Positions 1 through 6,926 of a DNA stretch of 14,407 nt are shown here, piece by piece. Within the stretch, counting starts at the first letter, position 1. Each line of letters begins with the position of its first letter. A program made the position numbers and the translations under genes. The stretch comes from an uncultured Collinsella sp. (GTDB taxonomy: Bacteria > Actinomycetota > Coriobacteriia > Coriobacteriales > Coriobacteriaceae), in NCBI GenBank assembly GCA_937969105.1, contig CALBUZ010000181.1, positions 1 through 14,407 on the forward strand, read 5' to 3'. Under the pieces are notes generated by a model that was not told where the DNA came from, did no database searches, and saw only the letters and a list, made by a program, of their open reading frames with translations.

Positions 1-42
1 AAAACAGCTACCGTCGGCTCCATGAACCATGACGACAACTAG
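1..42 (+). CDS. Possible C-terminal tail of an upstream gene (partial)
   Basis: Frame 1 is open from the window edge to a TAG at 40-42 and would encode about 13 residues ending MNHDDN. Frame 3 is also open to a TGA at 30-32 (ending RRLHEP), so the frame is not certain. Some gene should end here because a strong + strand terminator follows at 94-122. Too little is visible to name a family. Confidence 0.25.
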   Translation, partial: KTATVGSMNHDDN

Positions 43-93
43 TGGGGTAATTCGGTTTAGTATCCATTCGCGCTCACATGCAATTTCGCTGAA

Positions 94-122
94 GGGCCGG
101 CATTGTGCCGGCCCTCTTTTTT
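94..122 (+). terminator. Rho-independent terminator of the upstream transcript
   Basis: A perfect 9-bp GC-rich stem (94-102 GGGCCGGCA with 106-114 TGCCGGCCC) closes a 3-nt TTG loop and is followed directly by TCTTTTTT at 115-122. It ends the operon upstream of alaS. An apparent upstream extension of the alaS reading frame starts inside this hairpin, which argues against that extension being translated. Confidence 0.9.
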
Positions 123-148
123 GCACTTGCGCGGCGGGATGGTAATAT
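121..148 (+). promoter_or_regulatory. Predicted sigma-70-type promoter for alaS operon
   Basis: TTGCAC at 121-126 and TAATAT at 143-148 are separated by 16 bp. The -35 box begins in the last T residues of the preceding terminator. The start point would be near 155, giving an mRNA leader of about 40 nt before the alaS ATG at 195. No T-box, riboswitch or long attenuator fits in so short a leader. Motif match only. Confidence 0.5.
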
Positions 149-194
149 CGTTACGTTTGAACTGTTTCGATGTGAAACCGAGGAGATTCCCTCT

Positions 195-2852
195 ATGAGT
201 GCTGACTACCCGTCAATGACTACGGCCGAGATTCGCTCTAAGTTCCTCAACTTCTTTGAGGAGCGCGGTCTTAAGCTCTATCCTTCTTCGTCCCTTGTTC
301 CCGACGATCCCTCGCTGCTGCTTGCCAACGCCGGCATGAACCAGTTTAAGGAGTACTACCAGGGCAAGAAGACCATGAAGGAGATCGGCGCGATCTCTTG
401 CCAGAAGTGCGTCCGCACCAACGACATCGACTGCATCGGCGAGGACGGCCGTCACTTGTCGTTCTTCGAGATGCTCGGCGATTTCTCTTTTGGCGGCGTC
501 TCCAAGGAGCAGGCTTGCGCCTGGGCCTTTGAGCTCATCACCAAGGAGTTCAAGCTGCCGCTCGACCGCCTGTACTTCACCGTCTTTACCGAGGACGACG
601 AGACCCATGACGTGTGGCGCTCCCTGGGCGTTGCCGAGGACCACATCTCCCGCCTGGGCGAGGACGACAACTTCTGGGCCGCTGGCCCCACCGGCCCCTG
701 CGGTCCGTGCTCCGAGATCTACTTTGACATGGGCGAGGAGGTCGGTTGCGGCAGACCCGACTGCAAGCCCGGCTGCGACTGCGACCGCTTCCTTGAGTTC
801 TGGAACCTCGTGTTTACCCAGTACGACCGCCAGGAGGACGGCTCCATGCCGGAGCTGCCGCACCGCAACCTCGATACGGGCATGGGTCTGGAGCGCATGG
901 CCGCTATCATGCAGCACAAGACTGCCAACTACGACGGCGATCTGATGCAGCACCTCATCAAGCTCGGTGAGGAGATCAGCGGCAAGACCTATGACGCCGA
1001 CGATTACTCCGGCGCCAGCCGCTCCCTGCGCATCATCGCCGACCACTCCCGTGCTGTCGACTTTATGATCTCGGACGGCATCCTGCCCGGCAACGAGGGT
1101 CGCGAGTACGTCCTTCGCCGTCTGCTCCGCCGTGCCGTGTTCCACGGTCGCCTGCTGGGTATCGAGGGCGCCTTCCTGACCAAGTTCATCGACGAGGTCA
1201 ACGCTCAGATGGGCGAGGCCTATCCCGAGCTGCTCAAGAACGTCGCGCTCGTCAAGGGTATCGTCGCCTCCGAGGAGGAGCGCTTCTCCACGACGCTCGA
1301 CAACGGCCGCGTTTACCTGGACGAGGCCCTGGCAGCGCTTGCCGAGGGCGCTGTGCTTCCGGGCGATGTCGCCTTTAAGCTGCACGACACCTTTGGTTTC
1401 CCCATCGATTTGACCGTCGAGATCGCGGGTACCGCTGGCCACGACGTCGACATGGACGGCTTCACTGCCTGCATGGAGGACCAGAAGGCCCGCGCCCGCG
1501 CCAACGCCAAGGGCGATGCCTGGGGCAGCTTCAACGACGTGTGGGTCGAGCTTTCCGACAAGGTCGCAGCGACCGAGTTCGACGGCTATGACAACGATGT
1601 GATCGAGGGCGCCAAGGTTGTCGCCATCGTGCGCAACGGCGAGTCCGTCGAGTCCGCAGCCGCGGGCGAGGATGTCGAGGTCGTGCTCGACCGCACCCCG
1701 TTCTATGCCGAGATGGGTGGTCAGCAGGGCGATGCCGGCAAGCTTTCCGCCGAGGGCGTTGTTCTGACCGTTGCCGACACCAAGAACCACAACGGCCTGT
1801 ATGCCCACGTCGCGCACGTTGCCGATGGCACGCTGACTGTCGGTGCCGCTGTTACCGCCGCGCTCGACGCCGAGCGCCGTGGTTTCCTGCGCCGCAACCA
1901 CACCGCCACCCACCTGCTCGACGCTGCGCTTAAGCAGGTCCTGGGCGAGCATGTCTCCCAGGCCGGCTCGCTGGTGACGCCCGAGCACCTGCGCTTTGAC
2001 TTTACGCACTTCGAGGCCCTTTCCTCCGAGCAACTCAAGGCTGTAGAGGACCTGGTCAACCAGCAGATCTTCGCCTCCAAGCCGGTCGTGACCCGTGTTA
2101 TGGGCATCGACGAGGCTAAGGCTGCCGGCGCAGTCGCTCTGTTTGGAGAGAAGTACGGCGATGTCGTCCGCGTTGTCTCCGTGGGCGCTGAGGACCAGCC
2201 GTTCTCCCGCGAACTCTGCGGTGGCACACACGCTGCCAACACCGCCGAGATCGGCCTGTTCAAGATCATTTCCGAGTCCTCCACTGGCTCCAATGTCCGC
2301 CGTATCGAGGCCGTGACCTCTAAGGGTGCCCTCGACTATATGGCCGACCGCCTGGCACTCGTTGACGCCGCTGCTACTGCGCTCAAGTGCCGCGTCGACG
2401 AGGTTCCCGCTCGCGTGGAGAACCTGCAGGCCGAGCTGCGCGAGACGTCCAATAAGCTCAAGAAGGCTCTGACCGGTGGCTCCTCCGACGCCATCTCCAG
2501 CGCCATCGAGGGCGCCGTCGAGCTGAATGGCTACAAGCTCGTTGTTGCTGAGCTTCAGGGTCTCGAGGCCGCTGACCTGCGCAACGTTTGGGATACCGTG
2601 CACCAGAAGGTCGCCGGCCCTGTCGCCTGCGTTGTTGCCAGCGTGACTGAGAAGGGCACTCCGGCCCTGCTCGCTGCCGGCTCCGATGACGCCGTCAAGG
2701 CCGGTTTCCACGCCGGTAACGTGATCAAGCAGATCGCGGGTCTGGTCGACGGTCGCGGTGGCGGTCGTCCCAACATGGCCCAGGCCGGTGGCAAGAACGC
2801 TGCCGGCATCGCCGATGCCCTCGCGGCCGCTAAGACCGCGCTCGGCGCCTAA
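195..2852 (+). CDS. alaS: Alanine--tRNA ligase
   Basis: Cytoplasmic class II synthetase that charges tRNA-Ala and hydrolyses mischarged Ser/Gly-tRNA-Ala. The product is 885 aa, the usual full length. The catalytic core covers about residues 8-240, with GPTGPCGPCSEIY at 164-176 and motif 3 TGMGLERM at 228-235. The C-terminal editing domain carries the zinc-site histidines H569 and H573 (HTATH) and C675/H679 (CGGTH). A coiled linker near 735-760 precedes the C-Ala/DHHA1 domain, which ends with GGGRPNMAQAGG at 855-866. The ATG at 195 is chosen because GAGGAG (180-185) lies 9 nt upstream; the frame stays open back to 105, but that stretch overlaps the terminator and promoter. A second in-frame ATG at 216 has no comparable ribosome site. 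First gene of operon A, 17 nt before ruvX. Confidence 0.97.
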   Translation: MSADYPSMTTAEIRSKFLNFFEERGLKLYPSSSLVPDDPSLLLANAGMNQFKEYYQGKKTMKEIGAISCQKCVRTNDIDCIGEDGRHLSFFEMLGDFSFGGVSKEQACAWAFELITKEFKLPLDRLYFTVFTEDDETHDVWRSLGVAEDHISRLGEDDNFWAAGPTGPCGPCSEIYFDMGEEVGCGRPDCKPGCDCDRFLEFWNLVFTQYDRQEDGSMPELPHRNLDTGMGLERMAAIMQHKTANYDGDLMQHLIKLGEEISGKTYDADDYSGASRSLRIIADHSRAVDFMISDGILPGNEGREYVLRRLLRRAVFHGRLLGIEGAFLTKFIDEVNAQMGEAYPELLKNVALVKGIVASEEERFSTTLDNGRVYLDEALAALAEGAVLPGDVAFKLHDTFGFPIDLTVEIAGTAGHDVDMDGFTACMEDQKARARANAKGDAWGSFNDVWVELSDKVAATEFDGYDNDVIEGAKVVAIVRNGESVESAAAGEDVEVVLDRTPFYAEMGGQQGDAGKLSAEGVVLTVADTKNHNGLYAHVAHVADGTLTVGAAVTAALDAERRGFLRRNHTATHLLDAALKQVLGEHVSQAGSLVTPEHLRFDFTHFEALSSEQLKAVEDLVNQQIFASKPVVTRVMGIDEAKAAGAVALFGEKYGDVVRVVSVGAEDQPFSRELCGGTHAANTAEIGLFKIISESSTGSNVRRIEAVTSKGALDYMADRLALVDAAATALKCRVDEVPARVENLQAELRETSNKLKKALTGGSSDAISSAIEGAVELNGYKLVVAELQGLEAADLRNVWDTVHQKVAGPVACVVASVTEKGTPALLAAGSDDAVKAGFHAGNVIKQIAGLVDGRGGGRPNMAQAGGKNAAGIADALAAAKTALGA

Positions 2853-2869
2853 GAATCTAAGAAGTCGCT

Positions 2870-3298
2870 GTGGTTGCGCTCGCGCTGGACATAGGGGAGA
2901 CCAGGATTGGCATCGCCGTCTCGAGCCGTGATGGCAAGATGGCGATGCCTGTCAAGGTGCTTCCTGCTGCCGAGGTCACTGGCATGGCAAAGACGTTTCG
3001 CTACCTGGTCGAGGACTATGAGCCCGATATCCTGGTAAGCGGACGTCCCTTGACCATGGCCGGTGAGCCCGGCCCCCAGGCCGAGCGCGTCGCCGCCGTG
3101 GCCCAAAAGATTGCCGACGAGCTCGAACTTCCGCTGGAGTTTGAGGACGAGCGTCTGTCCTCGCAGGAGGCCAAGCGAATCCTGCGAGAGCAGGGGCTCA
3201 ACGAAAAGCAGATGAGGGGCAAGATTGACATGATCGCCGCCAGCCTGTTCTTGCAGACATGGCTCGATCGTAAAAACGAGGAGGTTCAGCATGCCTAG
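2870..3298 (+). CDS. ruvX: RuvX/YqgF-family Holliday junction resolvase-like nuclease
   Basis: RNase H-fold protein of the YqgF/RuvX family, linked in other bacteria to Holliday-junction resolution and to pre-16S rRNA 5'-end processing. The length, 142 aa, is normal. The first acidic residue is D7 in LDIGETRIGIAVS; the DER-S motif is at 93-98 and the C-terminal catalytic Asp is D120 in KIDMIAASLFLQ. The usual VGLP-x-x-x-xG loop appears as SGRPLTMAG (57-65). The start is GTG at 2870, 17 nt after alaS, with only a weak AAGAAG ribosome site. The stop overlaps the mltG start by 8 nt, so the two are probably translationally coupled. The alaS-ruvX-mltG order is widely conserved in Actinobacteria and Firmicutes. 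Confidence 0.93.
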   Translation: MVALALDIGETRIGIAVSSRDGKMAMPVKVLPAAEVTGMAKTFRYLVEDYEPDILVSGRPLTMAGEPGPQAERVAAVAQKIADELELPLEFEDERLSSQEAKRILREQGLNEKQMRGKIDMIAASLFLQTWLDRKNEEVQHA

Positions 3299-4646
3299 CG
3301 CTTCTGATCCGCGCCAGCAGAATCGTACACGGCAGCCCGCGCCGCGCCCTGCTCAGCCTGGCCAGCGCCCGGCGCAGCCGACGCACCGTTCGGCTCAGCC
3401 TACTCAGCGTGCTGCTCAACAGCCCGCCGCTCGTCCCGCGCAGCCCGCTGGCGGCGCTCGTTTTAAGCAACAGGTTCCTGCCCAGCGCACGCAGGGGCAG
3501 GCCCCGCAATCACGCTCCCACGCACATCATGCTCATGGCTCGCACGGCGTTGCTCCAGCCACGCGTTCGAGCTATAACACGCACGCCCGCCGTGGTGCCC
3601 AAAAGAAAAGCTCCCCGGTGCCTTTGATTGTCGGTGGCGTCGCCGCCGTGCTTGCGCTTGTCGCGATCGTTTTCTTTGTCGTGCCAGCCGTTAAGGGCTT
3701 CTTTGGCGGTGAGGATGCGAAAGTCGTTGCAGGCCAGCAGGTTACTATCACGATTCCCGATGGTGCCTCGGGTGACAGCATCGCTTCGATTCTCTCTGAG
3801 AACCATATCGTCGAAAATCCCAAGGATTATTACGCGGCGGTCAAAAAGCTCAACGCGGACATGTCGCTTCAACCTGGCACGTACTCGTTCACGACGCTGA
3901 TGGATGCGACCAAGGTCGTTCAGCAGCTCATGGAAGGCCCCAATGCGGGCTCCGATGCGCTGACTATCCCTGAGGGCCTGACGGTTGATCAGGTCGCCGA
4001 CCGCGTGGCCAAGGCATACGGCAGTATCTCGAAGGAAGACTTCCTCAATCAGGCAAAGGCGTCCAACTATGTGAAGGACTATAGCTTCCTTGAGGGCGCC
4101 GCGAACGATTCGCTCGAGGGTTTCCTGTTCCCCAAGACGTATTCGTTGGGCAAGGACCCAAGCGCCGATGATGTGATTCGCGCCATGCTTGACCAGTTCA
4201 ACGCTGAGTATAAGTCGCTTGACTTTGCCAGCTGCGAGGCCAAGATCAAGGAGCGCTATGGCGTGGAGATGTCCGATTACGACATCGTTAACCTTGCCTC
4301 GATTGTCGAGCGCGAGGGTCTCAACGCCGATCAGCGCGCGCATGTGGCATCGGTTTTCTATAACCGTCTGGCGGGCAAGCTCGATGGCCTGCGCTACCTC
4401 AATAGCGATGCGACCATGATGTACGTCACCGGCGGCGAGGTTACCGCCGACGACCTGCAGAGCGATAGCCCGTATAACACCTATAAGCACGAGGGCCTCC
4501 CGCCCACGCCCATTTGCTCTCCGTCGCTCGAGGCGCTCAAGGCCACCCTTGAGCCGACCGACTCCGATGACCTGTATTTCTACATTACGCAGGACGAGGA
4601 GTATTTCTCGAAGACCTACGAAGAGCATCAACAGTCTTGGAATTGA
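3291..4646 (+). CDS. mltG: Endolytic murein transglycosylase MltG
   Basis: Membrane-anchored lytic transglycosylase that cleaves nascent peptidoglycan strands and sets glycan length. The product is 451 aa. Residues 1-107 are a low-complexity, Pro/Gln/Ala/Arg-rich cytoplasmic head with repeated AQP units. One transmembrane segment follows at about 109-134 (VPLIVGGVAAVLALVAIVFF), then a LysM-like/linker region at about 148-225 and the YceG catalytic domain to the C-terminus. The catalytic Glu is E340 in NLASIVERE. Other family motifs are LEGFLFPKTY (275-284), SPYNTYKHEGLPPTPI (393-408) and a C-terminal TYEEHQQSW. The ATG at 3291 has GAGGAGG at 3278-3284 with a 6-nt spacer and overlaps the ruvX end. 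The following gene starts 2 nt after the stop codon. Confidence 0.95.
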   Translation: MPSASDPRQQNRTRQPAPRPAQPGQRPAQPTHRSAQPTQRAAQQPAARPAQPAGGARFKQQVPAQRTQGQAPQSRSHAHHAHGSHGVAPATRSSYNTHARRGAQKKSSPVPLIVGGVAAVLALVAIVFFVVPAVKGFFGGEDAKVVAGQQVTITIPDGASGDSIASILSENHIVENPKDYYAAVKKLNADMSLQPGTYSFTTLMDATKVVQQLMEGPNAGSDALTIPEGLTVDQVADRVAKAYGSISKEDFLNQAKASNYVKDYSFLEGAANDSLEGFLFPKTYSLGKDPSADDVIRAMLDQFNAEYKSLDFASCEAKIKERYGVEMSDYDIVNLASIVEREGLNADQRAHVASVFYNRLAGKLDGLRYLNSDATMMYVTGGEVTADDLQSDSPYNTYKHEGLPPTPICSPSLEALKATLEPTDSDDLYFYITQDEEYFSKTYEEHQQSWN

Positions 4647-4648
4647 TC

Positions 4649-5146
4649 ATGAGGATTTTTAGCCCCAAACGATATGTTGCCTCGGTCGATCGCATCGACC
4701 TCGATACCCTCTGGGCCGACGGCAAGCGCGCCATTCTGCTCGACCGCGACAACACCCTGGTGCCGCGTGATACCGAGCAGGTTCCCGCTGCGGTCTCCGC
4801 CTGGCTCGAGGCCGCCCATGCCAAGGGCTTTAAGCTGTGCATGGTGTCCAACAACTGGCATCGCGACCAGGTCATGGCGTCGGCTCGTGAGTTGGGGCTC
4901 GAGGCCATCAGTCATGCCATGAAGCCGGCGCCATTTGCCCTCAAAGCGGGCCTTAAGCGTCTGGGCGCCACGGCCGACGAGGCCGTGCTGATCGGTGACC
5001 AGCTGTACACCGACGTATGGAGCGGAAACTTTGCCGGCGTTGACACTATTCTGGTCAAGCCGCAGGCAACCCAGGACCTGTGGTACACGCAGATCTTCCG
5101 TATCTTTGAGCGCCGGGCCCTGCGCGACCTTCCCTGCGAGGAATAG
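4649..5146 (+). CDS. YqeG-family HAD (IIIA) phosphatase
   Basis: Small cytoplasmic HAD-superfamily phosphatase, 165 aa, matching the YqeG/Gep4-like subfamily. Motif I is LLDRDNTLVPRD with nucleophile D32 and acid/base D34. Motif II is the Ser of MVSNNW (S67), motif III is K92 in MKPAP and motif IV is IGDQLYTDVWSGN (D117, D122). No cap domain is inserted, as expected for type IIIA. The substrate is not shown by the sequence; the yeast relative Gep4 acts on phosphatidylglycerophosphate, so a lipid-phosphate role is only a suggestion. The ATG at 4649 lies 2 nt after the mltG stop and lacks a clear ribosome site, implying coupling. A TTG at 4637 is in frame but would lie inside mltG. In Firmicutes yqeG clusters with aroE, which may explain its position before aroK. 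Confidence 0.88.
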   Translation: MRIFSPKRYVASVDRIDLDTLWADGKRAILLDRDNTLVPRDTEQVPAAVSAWLEAAHAKGFKLCMVSNNWHRDQVMASARELGLEAISHAMKPAPFALKAGLKRLGATADEAVLIGDQLYTDVWSGNFAGVDTILVKPQATQDLWYTQIFRIFERRALRDLPCEE

Positions 5147-5154
5147 GTTTCGCC

Positions 5155-5688
5155 ATGTCTCAGCACATCAAACACGGCTGCGACCATATCTTCTTTATCG
5201 GCTTTTTGGGCGCGGGCAAGTCGACGCTTGCGCGCAATGTAGGCACTATGTTCAAGCGTCGATTCATCGATACCGATCGTTTGGTTGTGCGTCGATGCGG
5301 CAAGTCGGTGACCGAGATATTTAAGACCGAGGGCGAGGATCGTTTTCGCGAGCTCGAGACCTCGGCACTCCGTTCGCTTCAGAGCGAGCGCAGCCTGCTG
5401 GTATCGTGCGGGGGTGGCATCGTCGAGACGCCGGTAAACATTAAACTGATGCACGAGATGGGTACGTGTGTGTACCTCGAAGGCGACTTTGAGGACTCGT
5501 TGCGCCAGATTCGCCGCTCCGATACTCGTCCCGATTTCCGCTCGCCCGAGCATGCTGCGCGCCTGTTTGAGCATCGCCGTCCGCTGTATCGCCAGGCCGC
5601 CGATATTACCCTTGATATTCGCAACAAGTCCTTCGAGGACGTTTCCTACCTTTGTGCCGAGATGCTTTTGGAGCGTGGATTGCTATGA
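5155..5688 (+). CDS. aroK: Shikimate kinase
   Basis: ATP-dependent phosphorylation of shikimate to shikimate-3-phosphate, a cytoplasmic P-loop kinase of 177 aa. The Walker A motif is GFLGAGKST (16-24). The shikimate-binding acid is FIDTD (D39/D41), the substrate arginine lies in GEDRFRELE (57-68), and the glycine-rich SCGGGIV is at 84-90. The lid is around R125 (DTRPDF) and RRPLY (141-145) carries the second substrate arginine. All main kinase motifs therefore look intact, in contrast to the next gene. The ATG at 5155 follows GAGGAA (5138-5143) at 11 nt. The 3' end overlaps the aroB-like start as ATGA. Another small-molecule kinase of the same fold cannot be excluded, because the downstream partner enzyme is so altered. 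Confidence 0.88.
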   Translation: MSQHIKHGCDHIFFIGFLGAGKSTLARNVGTMFKRRFIDTDRLVVRRCGKSVTEIFKTEGEDRFRELETSALRSLQSERSLLVSCGGGIVETPVNIKLMHEMGTCVYLEGDFEDSLRQIRRSDTRPDFRSPEHAARLFEHRRPLYRQAADITLDIRNKSFEDVSYLCAEMLLERGLL

Positions 5689-6794
5689 TTCGCCGTCAAC
5701 TCATCAATTTCCAAAACCGCAGTGTCGATGTTCGTGTCGGTCTTGGCGCGTTTGAGGAACTGTCGCGCATGTTTGCCTCGGCTGTGGGCAAGCCTAAGCG
5801 CGCGATGGTGGTTTGGAGCGACGCCACATCCGAGCGTTTTGGTGAGGTTGTCGAGCATGCGCTGGTCGACGCCGGTTTTGCCGTGTCGCTGCTCGTCCTC
5901 GAGGTTTCTCCTGCCGGTGCTACGCTGGCCGATGCCGATGCCGTCTTTGGCGCCCTGTCAGCTAACGGCATTACCTGCGACGATCTCGTTGTCGCTGTCG
6001 GCGACACGGCGACCTGCTCGGTCGTTTGCTGGTGTGCCAATCAGTGGTGCGGTCGCACCGAGTGCGCCTTGCTACCGACGACGTTCGATGCCATGCTTAC
6101 GGTCGCGACGACCATGAAGCCGCTCGTCGCCTCGTCGGCGAATGCGCTTCCCGCTATCGCGTTCCGTCCCGAGCCGGGCCTGGTCGTGTGTGACCTCGAC
6201 CTTGTTCGTGAGGCGGACCCCGAGGGCCTCAAGCTCGGCTATGCGGTACTTGTTGGCACCATGCTTTCGAGCAGCAAGTCCCGCTGGAATCAGTTTACCG
6301 AGACCGTCCCCGAGATTCTCGCGGGCGAGGAGGTCGCGCTCGTCAATGCCGTTCAGTGGTCTCAGACTGCCCGCAAGGACGTACTGATGGCCACGAACCC
6401 GAGCGCCCGCCATGCGCTCGATTTTGGTAAGACGGGGGAGCGCACCCTGCGCGCCTGCTTGGGCGATGCCGCTTCGCAGGTCCCTGCCTACCAGCTGTTG
6501 TCTGAGGGCATGCGCTTTGAGGCGCGCCTAGCACATGATGCCTGCGACTTCGATATCGATTATGTTTTTGAGGTTGATGACTGCCTGGAGGACTTTGGTA
6601 TCGAGGAGCTTGCCTTCGATCTGGAGCCTGCCGCATATATCGAGGAGTTCCGCAAGCAGCAGTTCGCCCGCTCGAACCGCAGCATGTTGCCGCTGCCCGC
6701 GGCACTCGGCGCCATTCGTCTAACGAGTGTCGAGGACGAGGTTCTTGAGCGCCATGCTCACGCCTACTTGGCTTCCCGCAAAGAACTTCTCTAA
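5685..6794 (+). CDS. Degenerate 3-dehydroquinate synthase-like (AroB-family) protein
   Basis: Intact 369-aa reading frame in the aroB position, overlapping aroK by 4 nt (ATGA). It is of normal AroB length and alignable by eye: LLPTTFDAML (129-138) matches the PTTLLAQVD block, FRPEPGLVVCDLDLV (160-174) matches the QP-V-D-L block, and EGMRFEARLA (274-283) matches the region after the HG motif. The functional residues do not match. The NAD motif GGG-x-x-GD-x-x-GF is absent and replaced by a Cys-rich stretch (C111, C115, C117, C122, C127). The metal ligand Glu of GLAE-x-x-K aligns with A187; GHT is GKT (248-250) with no following GHA-E; the HGE-A-V histidine is missing. K145 in the GGKT-like block is kept. 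Catalysis of the DHQ synthase reaction seems unlikely, so a pseudoenzyme or a new function is inferred. ATG 5685 is preferred over an in-frame ATG at 5652 inside aroK. Confidence 0.8.
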   Translation: MIRRQLINFQNRSVDVRVGLGAFEELSRMFASAVGKPKRAMVVWSDATSERFGEVVEHALVDAGFAVSLLVLEVSPAGATLADADAVFGALSANGITCDDLVVAVGDTATCSVVCWCANQWCGRTECALLPTTFDAMLTVATTMKPLVASSANALPAIAFRPEPGLVVCDLDLVREADPEGLKLGYAVLVGTMLSSSKSRWNQFTETVPEILAGEEVALVNAVQWSQTARKDVLMATNPSARHALDFGKTGERTLRACLGDAASQVPAYQLLSEGMRFEARLAHDACDFDIDYVFEVDDCLEDFGIEELAFDLEPAAYIEEFRKQQFARSNRSMLPLPAALGAIRLTSVEDEVLERHAHAYLASRKELL

Positions 6795-6800
6795 GATTTA

Positions 6801-6829
6801 TTGACATCCATCGTCTTTCGTATCATGTT
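6801..6829 (+). promoter_or_regulatory. Possible promoter for pepQ leader
   Basis: A perfect TTGACA lies at 6801-6806, seven bases after the aroB-like stop codon. The -10 is poor: CATGTT (6824-6829) at 17 bp, or TATCAT (6821-6826) at only 14 bp. Either would start RNA at about 6833-6836, at the first bases of the following stem-loop. The 23 nt between that stem-loop and the pepQ start leave no room for another promoter. Confidence 0.4.
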
Positions 6830-6831
6830 GA

Positions 6832-6903
6832 GGGACGGGTTTCCAATCGGTTGCGGTTCGCATGCGATTCCGACGTTCGGTTGAGACCCGTCCCGCACTT
6901 TTT
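6832..6903 (+). promoter_or_regulatory. Structured leader / possible attenuator upstream of pepQ
   Basis: A 12-bp stem pairs 6832-6843 (GGGACGGGTTTC) with 6883-6894 (GAGACCCGTCCC), with one G-U. It can extend by five more pairs (6845-6849 with 6878-6882) past a bulged C. Alternatively, its interior can fold into two small hairpins, TGCG-GTT-CGCA (6852-6862) and CCGA-CGT-TCGG (6870-6880), giving a three-way-junction-like shape. A palindrome TCGCATGCGA (6858-6867) competes with the first of these. Four bases after the stem comes T5 (6899-6903). It could be a large-loop terminator for operon A, a transcription attenuator in the pepQ leader, or a small RNA. No known riboswitch class was recognised. 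Confidence 0.55.
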
Positions 6904-6926
6904 GAGACAATAAGAAAGGAATCTGC

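Noticed and set aside
105..194. N-terminal extension of alaS by 30 codons
   Set aside because: It would start inside the terminator hairpin and cover the predicted promoter; the ATG at 195 has a good ribosome site and matches the family N-terminus.
213..2711. 832-codon open frame on the - strand opposite alaS
   Set aside because: It mirrors the alaS codon pattern in GC-rich DNA, is rich in Leu/Gly/Ala/Val/Asp without recognisable motifs, and has no ribosome site. alaS on the other strand is certain.
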